Shown in pieces: positions 53,805 to 63,636 of a stretch of DNA of 64,000 bases. The notes beneath the pieces are model-generated. The model was not told where the DNA came from, made no database searches, and saw only the letters and a list, made by a program, of their open reading frames with translations. Position numbers and translations under genes: made by a program. Positions within the stretch are counted from its first letter, which is position 1. Each line of letters starts with the position of its first letter. This stretch comes from Jingyaoa shaoxingensis. GTDB taxonomy: Bacteria > Bacillota > Clostridia > Lachnospirales > Lachnospiraceae. The DNA is taken from positions 310,001 through 374,000 of the forward strand of contig NZ_JACRSZ010000001.1 of assembly GCF_014385005.1 (NCBI RefSeq), written 5' to 3'.

Positions 53805-56800
53805 TTATTTTCCTCCTTTCATAATGGCATTGAATGCTTCGATCTGGGCCTGCTCACTGTTCAGACCTTTTTCTTCCATCTGTACAATTGTGTTCATCAT
53901 CTTTTTATAATCGTTTGGAATTATTTTCTTAAATTTTGGAAGGTACTCATCAAAATGATCCAGGATCTCTTTTCCTTTTACGGAATTAGTGTAGGAAACA
54001 TGGTCTGTGATCATCTGTTTCAGTTCTTCCACATCGTATTTATTTTCCAGCTTTTCAATAGCTACCAGTTCTTTATTTACCTTACGATAAATGTCACTGT
54101 GTTCATCCAGAACATAAGCCACACCGCCGCTCATACCGGCTGCAAAGTTCTTGCCGATCTTACCGATAACAGCTACACGGCCTCCGGTCATGTATTCACA
54201 TCCGTGATCACCCACACCTTCCACTACTGCGGTTGCTCCGGAGTTACGAACACAGAAACGTTCACCTGCCAGACCGTTGATATAGGCTTTTCCACTGGTG
54301 GCACCGTAGAGAGCTACGTTACCGATGATAATATTCTCATCCTGTTTATAAGTAATGCCCTTTGGTGGATAAACGATCAGTTTTCCTCCGGAAAGTCCTT
54401 TTCCGAAGTAATCGTTGGAATCGCCCACCAGTTCTAGGGTCAGTCCCTTTGGAATAAAGGCTCCAAAGCTCTGTCCGCCGGCACCGTTACACTTCACGGT
54501 GAAGGTATCTTCTTCCAGTGTGTCGTCATATCTGCGTGTGATCTCAGAACCGAAGATCGTACCAAATGCACGGTCGGTGTTGGTCACATCCACTTCAATG
54601 CTTCTCTTCTGTTTCTTATCCAGAGCCGGTTTCAGCTTCTTCATCAGGATACGCTCGTCAGCGGTCTTCTCCAGATGGAAATCATAGACATGTTCCGGAT
54701 CGAAGATGCATTTCTCTCCCAGATATGGGTTATCCAGAATCGCACTTAAGTCTACGCGGCTGGCTTTTTCTTTGTAGAAGCCACTGCCCTTTTTCAGCAG
54801 GTCAGTTCTTCCCACCAGTTCATCCACACTGTGTACACCCAGTTTGGCCATGTATTCACGCAGATCCTGAGCAATGAATTTCATAAAGTTTTCCACATAT
54901 TCCGGTTTGCCTTTAAATCTCTTGCGTAGTTCCGGATTCTGTGTTGCCACGCCCACCGGGCAGGTGTCCAGATTACATACACGCATCATGACGCATCCCA
55001 TGGTTACCAGCGGTGCGGTTGCAAAACCGAATTCCTCTGCACCAAGAATCGCTGCAATGGCTACATCACGGCCACTCATCAGCTTACCGTCGGTCTCGAT
55101 ACGGACTTTATTTCTCAGGCCGTTCATGATCAGGGTCTGATGAGTCTCAGAAAGTCCCAGTTCCCAAGGAAGTCCTGCATTGTGGATAGAACTTCTCGGT
55201 GCCGCACCGGTACCTCCGTCATAACCGGAGATTAGGATAACCTGTGCTCCCGCTTTGGCTACACCGGCTGCGACGGTACCAACACCTGCTTCGGATACCA
55301 GTTTGACAGAAATTCTTGCCTGCTTGTTAGCATTTTTCAGGTCATAAATCAACTGTGCCAGGTCCTCAATAGAATAAATATCGTGGTGTGGCGGTGGGGA
55401 AATCAGGCTCACGCCCGGTGTGGAATGTCTGGTCTTGGCAATCCATGGATAGACCTTTCCACCCGGCAAATGACCACCTTCACCCGGTTTTGCTCCCTGT
55501 GCCATCTTAATCTGAATCTCCTTGGCACTGGTCAGATATTTGCTGGTCACACCAAATCGTCCAGATGCTACCTGTTTGATCGCAGAACTTCTGTCATCCG
55601 CAGTTCCGGCTGTCGCCAGACGTTCATCACTTTCGCCACCCTCTCCGGAGTTGGATTTTCCATGGAGATGGTTCATGGCAATAGCCAGTGTCTCATGGGC
55701 TTCCTGTGAAATAGAACCGTAAGACATGGCACCTGTCTTAAATCTGGTCACAATATTTTCCACCGGTTCCACTTCATCGATCGGGATGCCTTCTTCCGGA
55801 TAGTTAAAGTCCATCAGGCTGCGCAGATATCCGCTTTCTTCCCGGTTGACACGGTCGGTGTATTCTTTAAACATGGCATAATTACCCTGTCTGGTTGATT
55901 CCTGTAATAAATGAATGGTCAGCGGATTGTAACGATGTTCTTCTCCCTGACTTCTGGACTTATGACGTCCGATGCTGTTCAGAGTCAGATCGGTGGTCAG
56001 TCCCAGTGGATCAAAGGCTTCATTGTGAAGTGCTTCGATCTGTTTTTCAATATCTTTTATAGTAATACCGCCTACACGGCTGACGGTATTGGTAAAGTAG
56101 CGGTCGATCACTTCTTTGCTGATACCGATGGCCTCAAAGATCTGAGATCCCATGTAGGACTGAATGGTAGAAATACCCATCTTGGATGCAATCTTAACAA
56201 TACCGTGAAGCACTGCTGCATTGTAATCATCCACTGCTGCATAGTAATCCTTATCCAGCATCTTGCTGTCAATCAGTTCATGGATGGTATCCTGAGCCAG
56301 ATACGGGTTGATGGCACAGGCACCATAGCCCAGCAGGGTTGCAAAATGATGTACTTCTCTTGGTTCCCCGGATTCCAGAATGATGGCCAGTGAAGTACGT
56401 TTCTTGGTCTTTACCAGATACTGGTGAACAGCGGATACTGCCAGCAGGGATGGAATCGGCACGTGGTTCTCATCCACACCACGGTCTGTCAGAATCAGAA
56501 TATTCACACCATCTCTGTGTGCCTTATCTACCTCTACGAACAGGCGGTCAATGGCACGGTCCAGACTGGTACTCTTATAATAAGTAATCGGAACTTCCGC
56601 TACCTTGAAGCCTTCCACCTTCATATGCTTGATTTTCAGCATATCGGTGTTAGTCAGGATCGGGTTATTCACTTTTAATACTTTACAGTTTTCCGGTTTT
56701 TCTTCCAGAAGGTTGCCGTCTTCGCCAACGTATACGGTAGTGGATGTGACTACTTCCTCACGGATGGCATCGATTGGCGGATTGGTAACCTGTGCAAATA

Positions 56801-58352
56801 ACTGCTTGAAATAGTTAAATAATGGCTGCTGCTGGTCAGATAAAACAGCCAGCGGGGTATCAATACCCATAGCACCAATGCTCTCTGCTCCGTTTAATGC
56901 CATGTTGCGGATAGAGGTACGATACTCTTCAAAGGTATAACCAAATGCCTTCTGCAGTCTTGCACGCTCTTCATCGGAGTATTCCGGAACACGCTTATTC
57001 GGAATCTTCAGATCTTTTAATTCTACCAGATTGTTATCCAGCCATTCACCGTACGGCTGTCTGGATGCATAGAATTCTTTTAATTCTTCATCGTCTACGA
57101 TTCTGCCCTGAACGGTATCAATCAGCAGCATTTTTCCTGGATGAAGACGTTCTTTCATGACGATCTTTTCCGGTGGGATCTCCAGTACACCTACTTCAGA
57201 GGAAAGAATCATATAGCCATCGCTGGTGACATAATAACGGGATGGACGCAGACCGTTGCGGTCCAGAACCGCTCCTACCAGGTCACCATCACTGAACATG
57301 ATAGATGCCGGACCATCCCATGGCTCCATCATGGTTGCGTAGTACTGATAGAAATCTCTCTTGTTCTGGGACATGGTCATGTTGTTGGCCCATGGTTCCG
57401 GAATCAGAATCATCATAGCCAGTGCCATATCCATACCGCTCATGATCAGGAATTCCAGTGTGTTATCCAGCATGGCAGAGTCAGAACCGGATGCATTGAT
57501 CACCGGAAGGATCTTGTGAAAATCTTCTTCCAGATATGGGGATGCCATGGTCTCTTCTCTGGCCAGCATCTTGTCGGCATTGCCACGGATGGTGTTGATC
57601 TCACCGTTATGCACAATAAAACGGTTTGGATGTGCACGTTCCCAGCTTGGGTTGGTGTTGGTGCTGAATCTGGAATGTACCGTTGCAATGGCAGATTCAT
57701 AGTCCGGACTCTGCAGATCCTTGAAGAAGGTGCGCAGCTGTCCTACCAGGAACATACCTTTGTATACAATGGTACGGCTTGAACATGATACCACATAGGT
57801 GTTTTCATTACTCTGTTCAAACTCTCTTCTTGCCACATAGAGTATACGATCAAATGGCAGTCCTTTTTCCACATCAACCGGTTTCTTAATAAATGCCTGC
57901 ATAATATACGGCATTTTATCTAATGCTTTCTGTCCCAGTACTTCCGGTACGGTCGGAACTACACGCCATCCAATAAGCTCCAGTCCATTCTTTTCCAGAA
58001 TGATCTCGAACATCTTCATGGCCTGGCGTCTCTTTAATTCATCCTGTGGAAAGAAAAACTGTCCAATACCGTATTCCCTTTCTTTTCCAATAGAAAAGCC
58101 GAGAGCGTCACAGGTCTTTTTGAAGAATTTGTGGGAAATCTGTAAAAGGATTCCTACTCCATCACCTGTTTTGCCCTCGGCGTCTTTGCCGGCTCTGTGT
58201 TCCAAATTTTCAACTATCTTTAATGCATTCTCTACGGTTGCCCGGGTCTTGATACCCTTAATGTTTACCACTGCTCCGATACCGCAGTTATCGTGCTCAA
58301 ATTCTTCTCTGTACAATCCAGGAGACTGAGCAGGTACTGTTCTGTTTTCCAT
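53805..58352 (-). CDS. gltB: Glutamate synthase large chain
   Basis: A 1515-aa enzyme that makes two glutamates from glutamine and 2-oxoglutarate, the main nitrogen-assimilation route with glutamine synthetase. A 22-residue propeptide precedes the catalytic Cys in DNCGIGAVVNIKG. The FMN barrel (RFKTGAMSYGSISQEAHETL, GAKPGEGGHLPGGKVYPWIA), the 3Fe-4S cysteines (CNLDTCPVGVATQNP) and the C-terminal beta-helix (GGRVAVIGKIGKNFAAGMSG) are complete. Operon gltB-gltD. Confidence 0.98.
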   Translation of the reverse strand: MENRTVPAQSPGLYREEFEHDNCGIGAVVNIKGIKTRATVENALKIVENLEHRAGKDAEGKTGDGVGILLQISHKFFKKTCDALGFSIGKEREYGIGQFFFPQDELKRRQAMKMFEIILEKNGLELIGWRVVPTVPEVLGQKALDKMPYIMQAFIKKPVDVEKGLPFDRILYVARREFEQSNENTYVVSCSSRTIVYKGMFLVGQLRTFFKDLQSPDYESAIATVHSRFSTNTNPSWERAHPNRFIVHNGEINTIRGNADKMLAREETMASPYLEEDFHKILPVINASGSDSAMLDNTLEFLIMSGMDMALAMMILIPEPWANNMTMSQNKRDFYQYYATMMEPWDGPASIMFSDGDLVGAVLDRNGLRPSRYYVTSDGYMILSSEVGVLEIPPEKIVMKERLHPGKMLLIDTVQGRIVDDEELKEFYASRQPYGEWLDNNLVELKDLKIPNKRVPEYSDEERARLQKAFGYTFEEYRTSIRNMALNGAESIGAMGIDTPLAVLSDQQQPLFNYFKQLFAQVTNPPIDAIREEVVTSTTVYVGEDGNLLEEKPENCKVLKVNNPILTNTDMLKIKHMKVEGFKVAEVPITYYKSTSLDRAIDRLFVEVDKAHRDGVNILILTDRGVDENHVPIPSLLAVSAVHQYLVKTKKRTSLAIILESGEPREVHHFATLLGYGACAINPYLAQDTIHELIDSKMLDKDYYAAVDDYNAAVLHGIVKIASKMGISTIQSYMGSQIFEAIGISKEVIDRYFTNTVSRVGGITIKDIEKQIEALHNEAFDPLGLTTDLTLNSIGRHKSRSQGEEHRYNPLTIHLLQESTRQGNYAMFKEYTDRVNREESGYLRSLMDFNYPEEGIPIDEVEPVENIVTRFKTGAMSYGSISQEAHETLAIAMNHLHGKSNSGEGGESDERLATAGTADDRSSAIKQVASGRFGVTSKYLTSAKEIQIKMAQGAKPGEGGHLPGGKVYPWIAKTRHSTPGVSLISPPPHHDIYSIEDLAQLIYDLKNANKQARISVKLVSEAGVGTVAAGVAKAGAQVILISGYDGGTGAAPRSSIHNAGLPWELGLSETHQTLIMNGLRNKVRIETDGKLMSGRDVAIAAILGAEEFGFATAPLVTMGCVMMRVCNLDTCPVGVATQNPELRKRFKGKPEYVENFMKFIAQDLREYMAKLGVHSVDELVGRTDLLKKGSGFYKEKASRVDLSAILDNPYLGEKCIFDPEHVYDFHLEKTADERILMKKLKPALDKKQKRSIEVDVTNTDRAFGTIFGSEITRRYDDTLEEDTFTVKCNGAGGQSFGAFIPKGLTLELVGDSNDYFGKGLSGGKLIVYPPKGITYKQDENIIIGNVALYGATSGKAYINGLAGERFCVRNSGATAVVEGVGDHGCEYMTGGRVAVIGKIGKNFAAGMSGGVAYVLDEHSDIYRKVNKELVAIEKLENKYDVEELKQMITDHVSYTNSVKGKEILDHFDEYLPKFKKIIPNDYKKMMNTIVQMEEKGLNSEQAQIEAFNAIMKGGK

Positions 58353-58462
58353 AACCTGACTTGCATCCTTTCTTTGGGTTTTAGAAACGCTGTAAAGTGC
58401 TTTCCGAATTATTATGATCGATATTATTGATTGTTCTCAATTCTGCATTTCCTTTGTGCATT

Positions 58463-58525
58463 ATCATACACCTGTATTCGAAAAATGTAAACTACTTTTT
58501 TTCATTAAATTGTCAGATAATCTGA
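58463..58525 (-). promoter_or_regulatory. gltB promoter and upstream palindrome
   Basis: TTTACA (58491-58486), 17 bp, TATGAT (58468-58463). The palindrome TCAGATAATCTGA (58513-58525) lies upstream of -35 in an activator position. The remainder of 58353-58593 is A+T-rich leader and spacer with no gene. Confidence 0.7.
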
Positions 58526-58593
58526 TAATTTGGTTTTCTGTTCCTTGTTTTTTCAAAATTGTGTAAATTATCTGTTTTTTAATGTCTCAGGCG

Positions 58594-58638
58594 AAAAAAA
58601 ACATGGAAGAAAGCCAATTCTTTCCTCCATGTTTTTTT
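58594..58638. terminator. Bidirectional terminator between maf and gltB
   Basis: ACATGGA (58601-58607) pairs with TCCATGT (58626-58632), with GAAAG/CTTTC inside, and eight A/seven T on the two sides, so it works in both directions. Confidence 0.88.
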
Positions 58639-58717
58639 ATTATTTCTTTTGCTGTTTTTCGTTTTCAGAAACTTTCAGACAATTAGTAGGATCTAACTTT
58701 TAGCATTTGCCGCAAAA

Positions 58718-59287
58718 TTATCTCATAAACTTCGTAAGTTCATGCCACAATCTTCCCAATGGAAGTCCAACAATGGTCGTATATTCTCCCCGAATTTCCC
58801 TGATGTATTTTGCAAAATGTCCTTGAATGCCATAGGCTCCGGCCTTGTCCATCGGTTCTCCGGTATGAATGTACTCCCATATCTCATCATCCGTCATAGG
58901 GTACACAGATACATCACTCTTCTCATAAAAAGACACTTTCTTTTCCCCGCTTATCAGAGTCACACCGGTATAGACCTGATGGGTCTGTCCCTGCAGAATA
59001 TGAAGCATCTGAAAAGCATCCTCTTCATCCTTAGGTTTGCCAAGAATACGGTCGTCCTGTGCTACCACCGTGTCTGCACCGATGACCACTGCATCTTTCT
59101 GATCTTCATTTAACGTCAGAGCAACTGCCATCGCCTTGCAGCCGGATAACTCCTTCACCACCTCACCCGGATAGGTACTGGTCATTACCTCCTCGGCATC
59201 ACTGACAATCACTTCAAAATCCAGGCCGATCTGCGCCAGAAGCTCCTTTCTTCTTGGCGATCCAGAAGCTAAAATAATCTTCTTCAA
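58718..59287 (-). CDS. maf: Maf-type nucleoside triphosphate pyrophosphatase
   Basis: A 189-aa enzyme that hydrolyses dTTP/UTP or modified nucleotides (septum-inhibition family). ILASGSPRRKELLAQIGL, SDAEEV, KAMAVAL, VIGADTVVAQDDRILGKPKD and AGAYGIQGHFAKYI are typical. TTG start at 59287 with GGAG ten bases upstream. The upstream region holds a structured repeat. Confidence 0.95.
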   Translation of the reverse strand: MKKIILASGSPRRKELLAQIGLDFEVIVSDAEEVMTSTYPGEVVKELSGCKAMAVALTLNEDQKDAVVIGADTVVAQDDRILGKPKDEEDAFQMLHILQGQTHQVYTGVTLISGEKKVSFYEKSDVSVYPMTDDEIWEYIHTGEPMDKAGAYGIQGHFAKYIREIRGEYTTIVGLPLGRLWHELTKFMR

Positions 59288-59366
59288 AATATGTCACTCC
59301 TTTGTGAAAAATTTTCTTATGTTATCATTTGTTCTATTGAATGTTTATAGTATATTGAATATTCAC

Positions 59367-59544
59367 GGTATGTCCTCTGTTACGTACCACGCATCTACGT
59401 CGATTTTCTGTCTGTGCTGCGTCGCTTATTATGTGCCTCTTTGTTGCGATAGATGCGTTTGCCCCAAAGAGGCACAAGTTATACTCGCACAGACGACGAA
59501 AATGCTCCTACCAGATGCTTAGGTACGTAACCAGAGAACATACC
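59367..59544 (-). repeat. Structured palindromic element, copy A
   Basis: Outer arms of 22-23 bp (59367-59388 with 59522-59544, one mismatch and one indel) enclose a minus-oriented ~133-bp element (59520-59388). Nested stems: GCATCT/AGATGC, ATTTTC/GAAAAT, GTCTGTGC/GCACAGAC and TGTGCCTCTTTG/CAAAGAGGCACA. It ends 100 bases upstream of maf on the same strand. Homologous to copy B with compensatory stem changes. Confidence 0.75.
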
Positions 59545-59718
59545 TGTGACTCAAAATTGTTTATGAACTGAATGATACTGGCATTCGCAAGAAATCTCTT
59601 GTATATTATTTAACTTGCATTTTTACTATTCTTCTCAAATATCTAAAAATTTTTTTATCAAATACACCTGCCATATATTTTCATTAATTCGAAACACAGG
59701 TGCATCAGCTTCATTCAT

Positions 59719-59861
59719 GAATCTAAGCATTCGGTAGGCAGATTTTCGTAAACAGAGCGAGGCTAGTTCATCCCTCTTCTTTGTAACGCTTCTATTGCAA
59801 AGAAGAGGGATGTTATAGACGACGCAGCTCTGTTCGAAAATCAACGTGAATGCGTGATTCT
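59719..59861 (+). repeat. Structured palindromic element, copy B
   Basis: Plus-oriented relative of copy A (core 59725-59855). Stems: GCATTC/GAATGC, ATTTTCG/CGAAAAT, AACAGAGC/GCTCTGTT and CATCCCTCTTCTTTG/CAAAGAAGAGGGATG. Shared unpaired segments: GGTAGG, ACGC-TCTAT, GACGCAG, AATC-ACGT. It ends ~20 bases from the stop of the AEC gene, in convergent orientation. 59545-59718 shows no gene. Confidence 0.75.
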
Positions 59862-59880
59862 CGCACCGTTCGTTCGATGC

Positions 59881-60798
59881 TTACAAGAACATCGCCACAA
59901 TCGGTATGGACGCCACCGATAACACCGTACTGAAAAAGATCCCTTTTGATACCAGATCTACATCTCCGTCGTACTGGATAGCCAGCATGGTGGCATTGGT
60001 TGCAACCGGTGTAGCTGCAAGTACAACAGCAGTTCCACGAATGAGATACTGCTGTTCGTGAAGAAGGTTCATTGCTGCAAGTACAGCCAACGGCATTACA
60101 ATCAAACGAAAAACTGTGAAAACATAGATTCTCCAGTCATTAAATAATTCCCTTGCTTTCATTTTAGCAATGGTACCGCCTATAATAATCATTGCCAGTG
60201 GTGTCGTCAGATTTCCAAGATAATTCAGCGCATCATTCAGATATTCCGGAAGCGGAATCGGCGTAAAAAACCATATCAATGCAATCAATGCAGTAACCAT
60301 TGGGGTATTGATCAGAAGTTTGGGATTAAACTTTCCTGCTTTTTCTTCACTGATCAGCATAATTCCAATGGAATATACAATAAAGTTAAACATAACATTA
60401 AAAATCACTGCATAAATCATTGCATCAATCCCAAACACTGCCTGTATAACCGGATAACCCATAAAACCTACATTTCCAAACAGAAGCATAAAAATGTAGG
60501 TTTTCCTCTGCTTTTTCGGTGTTCGTGTCACAATCACAAACACCACACCAACAAGAAAATAAACCACATAGCAAAACAAGCTGATTCCTGTTACTTCCAG
60601 CAATGTCATATTAGACACTTTCCCTCTTTTTGCTAAAAAGGATACCAGTATCTGTGCCGGAAGTGATACATTCAGTACCAGTTTTGTCAGATACCTGACA
60701 GCATCATCATTTGTTACATGCGCCTTGTAAGCCACATACCCCGTCACCAGAAGCAGAAACAGTGCCAGCATCTGGTAAGTAATCATTACAATATCCAT
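59881..60798 (-). CDS. AEC-family (auxin efflux carrier-like) transporter
   Basis: A 305-aa, ten-helix permease of the AEC family, which exports or imports small organic acids such as malate or malonate. LTKLVLNVSLPAQILVSFLA in the first half and GTAVVLAATPVATNATMLA in the second are conserved. GAGAGAGATGGAGAG before the ATG. Substrate unknown. Followed by the structured repeats and maf. Confidence 0.9.
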   Translation of the reverse strand: MDIVMITYQMLALFLLLVTGYVAYKAHVTNDDAVRYLTKLVLNVSLPAQILVSFLAKRGKVSNMTLLEVTGISLFCYVVYFLVGVVFVIVTRTPKKQRKTYIFMLLFGNVGFMGYPVIQAVFGIDAMIYAVIFNVMFNFIVYSIGIMLISEEKAGKFNPKLLINTPMVTALIALIWFFTPIPLPEYLNDALNYLGNLTTPLAMIIIGGTIAKMKARELFNDWRIYVFTVFRLIVMPLAVLAAMNLLHEQQYLIRGTAVVLAATPVATNATMLAIQYDGDVDLVSKGIFFSTVLSVASIPIVAMFL

Positions 60799-60874
60799 TT
60801 TCTCTCTCCATCTCTCTCACTCTCATAATCCTTATGTATCTTAGCATAATCCGCCCAAATGTAAAACGCTAATT

Positions 60875-63268
60875 TTATTTAAAATTCTGATTCCAGAATG
60901 CGGTCAGCTTCTCTTTCACATTATTTAAGGTACAGGTCTCATAATCTGCCCATTCTCTTGGGAAACTGCTGCGGTATTGCTGCTGCCCAAACCGCTCATC
61001 CAGCAATACAATGACCCCCGTATCTTCATCGGTCCGGATCACACGCCCTGCAGACTGCATGACCTTGTTCATCCCCGGATAACGGTACGCATGGTCAAAT
61101 CCGTCCATATTCCGTCTGTCATAATATTGTTTCAAAATCTCACGTTCATTGCATACCTGTGGCAAACCCGGTCCCACCACAATGGCTCCTATGAGACGAT
61201 TTTTCTTCAGATCAATCCCTTCTCCGAAAATTCCTCCCATGACACAGAATCCCACCAGCATACCTGTTTCCCTTTCCTGAAACTGATCCAGGAATTCTTC
61301 TCTCTGCGCTTCTGTCATATGCGTACTCTGCTCAATGACTTCCGTCTCTGGATTTTTCAGCTCGTCAAAATACTCTTTCACATCTGTCATCATCTTATAG
61401 GATGGGAAAAATACCAGATAGTTTCCGGCTTTCGCTTCTGTCACCTGCTGAATGTAAGACGCAATTTTCCGGAACTCTGCGGTTGTCCTCCTGGTATATT
61501 TCGTACTGACATCCAGACCAAGAAGTACCTTTTTCCGCGCCGGATCAAATGTAGATTTTGCATAGACTGCATAATCATCCTTCTCTCCGGATAACAGTTC
61601 CATGTAATACTGTACAGGAAGGAGAGTCGCAGAAAACAGAATCGCCGCTCTGCCTTTTTCCAGACACTGCCCCAGCTTATCTGCCGTATGAATACAGTAT
61701 AATCTTAAGGCAAATCTGCCATCCCGGTCATGCTGGACATAGATCTCATAGCTGTCATCAATCTCTTCATAAATATCCAGAAATGCCCGCACCTGAAAAT
61801 AAAAATCCAGTGTCTTCTTTTTGGCTTCTTCTGTTTCTCCATCTCCGGATGGACGGTTCATGATGGATTCCCGGTCTTCCAGAATCTGTTCCAGTGCATG
61901 GCTGACATTGAACAGATTCAAGGCAAAGGTATCAATATTCGAAAGCAAAGTATATTCTTCACATTCCCGCTTCCATTCCAGCAGATATTTATTTCCCCGT
62001 TCCAGTGCAGCCACTGCCTTCCGGCTGTACGGCTTCAGGAAACGCTTCACATCCAGAAAATCTTCTTTATAGAGAGTGGCACTGTACATTTCCCGCCCAC
62101 GCTCTACCAGGTTATGAGCTTCATCAATAAGGAAGAGATAATCCCCCTTCACCCCTTCCGAGAAAAAACGCTTCAGCTTTGCCTGCGGATCAAACACATA
62201 ATTATAATCACAGATGATGGCATCTGACCATAATGATACATCCAATGCCATTTCAAACGGGCATACCTGCCATTTCTGCGCCTGTTCCATGATCCTGTCC
62301 CGGTTGTAGTTTCCCGGATTTTCCTCATATTCAGTCAGCAGTTCAAATACCGCATCATTCACACGGTCAAAATGTCCTTTTGCATAAGGGCATTTTTCCG
62401 GATTGCAGTCCGGTTCCCCGCAAAAACAGATCTTCTCCTTTGCCGTCAGAGTCAGGACTTTATAGTGCAGTCCCTGTTTTTTTAACAGTGTAAATGCCTC
62501 TTCTGCCACGGTTCTGGTAATGGTCTTGGCTGTCAGATAAAAGATCTTGTCCCCCAGATCCTGTCCCACTGCCTGCACCGCCGGAAACACCGTAGAAAGC
62601 GTTTTTCCCACACCTGTCGGTGCCTGGATAAACAGCTTTTTTCCGTGCCAGATCGTCCGGTAGACCGCTGCCGCCAGATCCTTTTGTCCTTCTCTGTAAG
62701 GATAGGGAAATACCGTTTTTCCAATGGAGTCCTTTCTGGCATGCTTCCATTCCAGCTGCATCTGCGCCCATTTCCGGTAGGCTGCAGTCAGTTCTTCAAA
62801 CCAGCTTTCCAGTTCCGCCTTCGTATAGGTATAATGAAACCTGCGTATCTCTTCGGTGTCCAGATTCGCATAGGTCATCTGCACACCGATCTCTTCCAGA
62901 TTCCGCTGACCTGCATAGATGCAGGCATAACATTTTGCCTGGGCAAGATGAATGGGATCTGCCTCTTCCATTCGCTCCACATCCCGGAATACGCCCTTGA
63001 TCTCATCAATGACATATTTTTCCTGCTCTTTAAAAATACCGTCTGCCCGTCCTTCCACCACCAGAAGAAAGGTTTCATAGTCGATCTCCGTCTTTAACGG
63101 TACTTCTGCATGATAATCTGCCCCCATCCTGCCCTGGATCTTACGGTGCAGGCGGCTTCCCATCTGCATGGCATCTTTATCTGCCACAGTCCCTCTTCGA
63201 TTGTCTATATCACCGCTGCGCAAAATGAATTCTACCAGATTCCGCACAGATACCCTGATCAGTTCCAC
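60875..63268 (-). CDS. XPD/DinG-like Fe-S helicase with N-terminal PD-(D/E)XK nuclease
   Basis: A 797-aa enzyme. Residues ~40-130 form a PD-(D/E)XK (RecB/Cas4-like) fold with VEGRADGIF and YVIDEIKG. The superfamily 2 helicase follows: Walker A QAPTGVGKTLST, cysteines for a 4Fe-4S cluster (CFCGEPDCNPEKCPYAKG and CPFEMA), DEAH box LIDEAHNLVERG, motif VI GRVIRTDEDTG. It probably unwinds and cuts DNA in repair. I chose GTG at 63268 (AGGAG five bases upstream, protein begins VELIRVSVRNLVEF); an ATG at 63361 has no ribosome site. Confidence 0.93.
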   Translation of the reverse strand: MELIRVSVRNLVEFILRSGDIDNRRGTVADKDAMQMGSRLHRKIQGRMGADYHAEVPLKTEIDYETFLLVVEGRADGIFKEQEKYVIDEIKGVFRDVERMEEADPIHLAQAKCYACIYAGQRNLEEIGVQMTYANLDTEEIRRFHYTYTKAELESWFEELTAAYRKWAQMQLEWKHARKDSIGKTVFPYPYREGQKDLAAAVYRTIWHGKKLFIQAPTGVGKTLSTVFPAVQAVGQDLGDKIFYLTAKTITRTVAEEAFTLLKKQGLHYKVLTLTAKEKICFCGEPDCNPEKCPYAKGHFDRVNDAVFELLTEYEENPGNYNRDRIMEQAQKWQVCPFEMALDVSLWSDAIICDYNYVFDPQAKLKRFFSEGVKGDYLFLIDEAHNLVERGREMYSATLYKEDFLDVKRFLKPYSRKAVAALERGNKYLLEWKRECEEYTLLSNIDTFALNLFNVSHALEQILEDRESIMNRPSGDGETEEAKKKTLDFYFQVRAFLDIYEEIDDSYEIYVQHDRDGRFALRLYCIHTADKLGQCLEKGRAAILFSATLLPVQYYMELLSGEKDDYAVYAKSTFDPARKKVLLGLDVSTKYTRRTTAEFRKIASYIQQVTEAKAGNYLVFFPSYKMMTDVKEYFDELKNPETEVIEQSTHMTEAQREEFLDQFQERETGMLVGFCVMGGIFGEGIDLKKNRLIGAIVVGPGLPQVCNEREILKQYYDRRNMDGFDHAYRYPGMNKVMQSAGRVIRTDEDTGVIVLLDERFGQQQYRSSFPREWADYETCTLNNVKEKLTAFWNQNFK

Positions 63269-63636
63269 TTTATCTCCTGCGCTTATGCGCCCTTTCTCAT
63301 TTTCTGTCTGTTTGCTGCCTTTGCGTGACACAACTGCTGCTTTTCTTATTATTTGCCTCATCCCAGTATAGCGCAGTGACTTCTCAAATGTAAAGCCTAT
63401 CTACTTTCCCCGTGCTTATAGTCAGTTCTAACCGTTACAGGGATATTACATTATGTAAATAAATGTAAATTTTATAATAAATAATCGACATATATTTGCA
63501 TTTTTATACACTCTATGTTATATTACTTTCTGCATTTTATAATTTTTTTATAATTTACAGATTTAATTTAGAAATGACAATCGTGTCAATTGTGATCTCA
63601 GATACTGATGTCCGGGGTCATCTTTTAGGAGTTTTT

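Noticed and set aside
53781..54437. 218-codon plus-strand frame opposite gltB
   Set aside because: It is antisense to a highly conserved enzyme; composition (Phe/His/Cys-rich) fits a shadow frame.
59304..59522. 72-codon plus-strand frame upstream of maf
   Set aside because: It lies entirely in the palindromic copy A and has no ribosome site.
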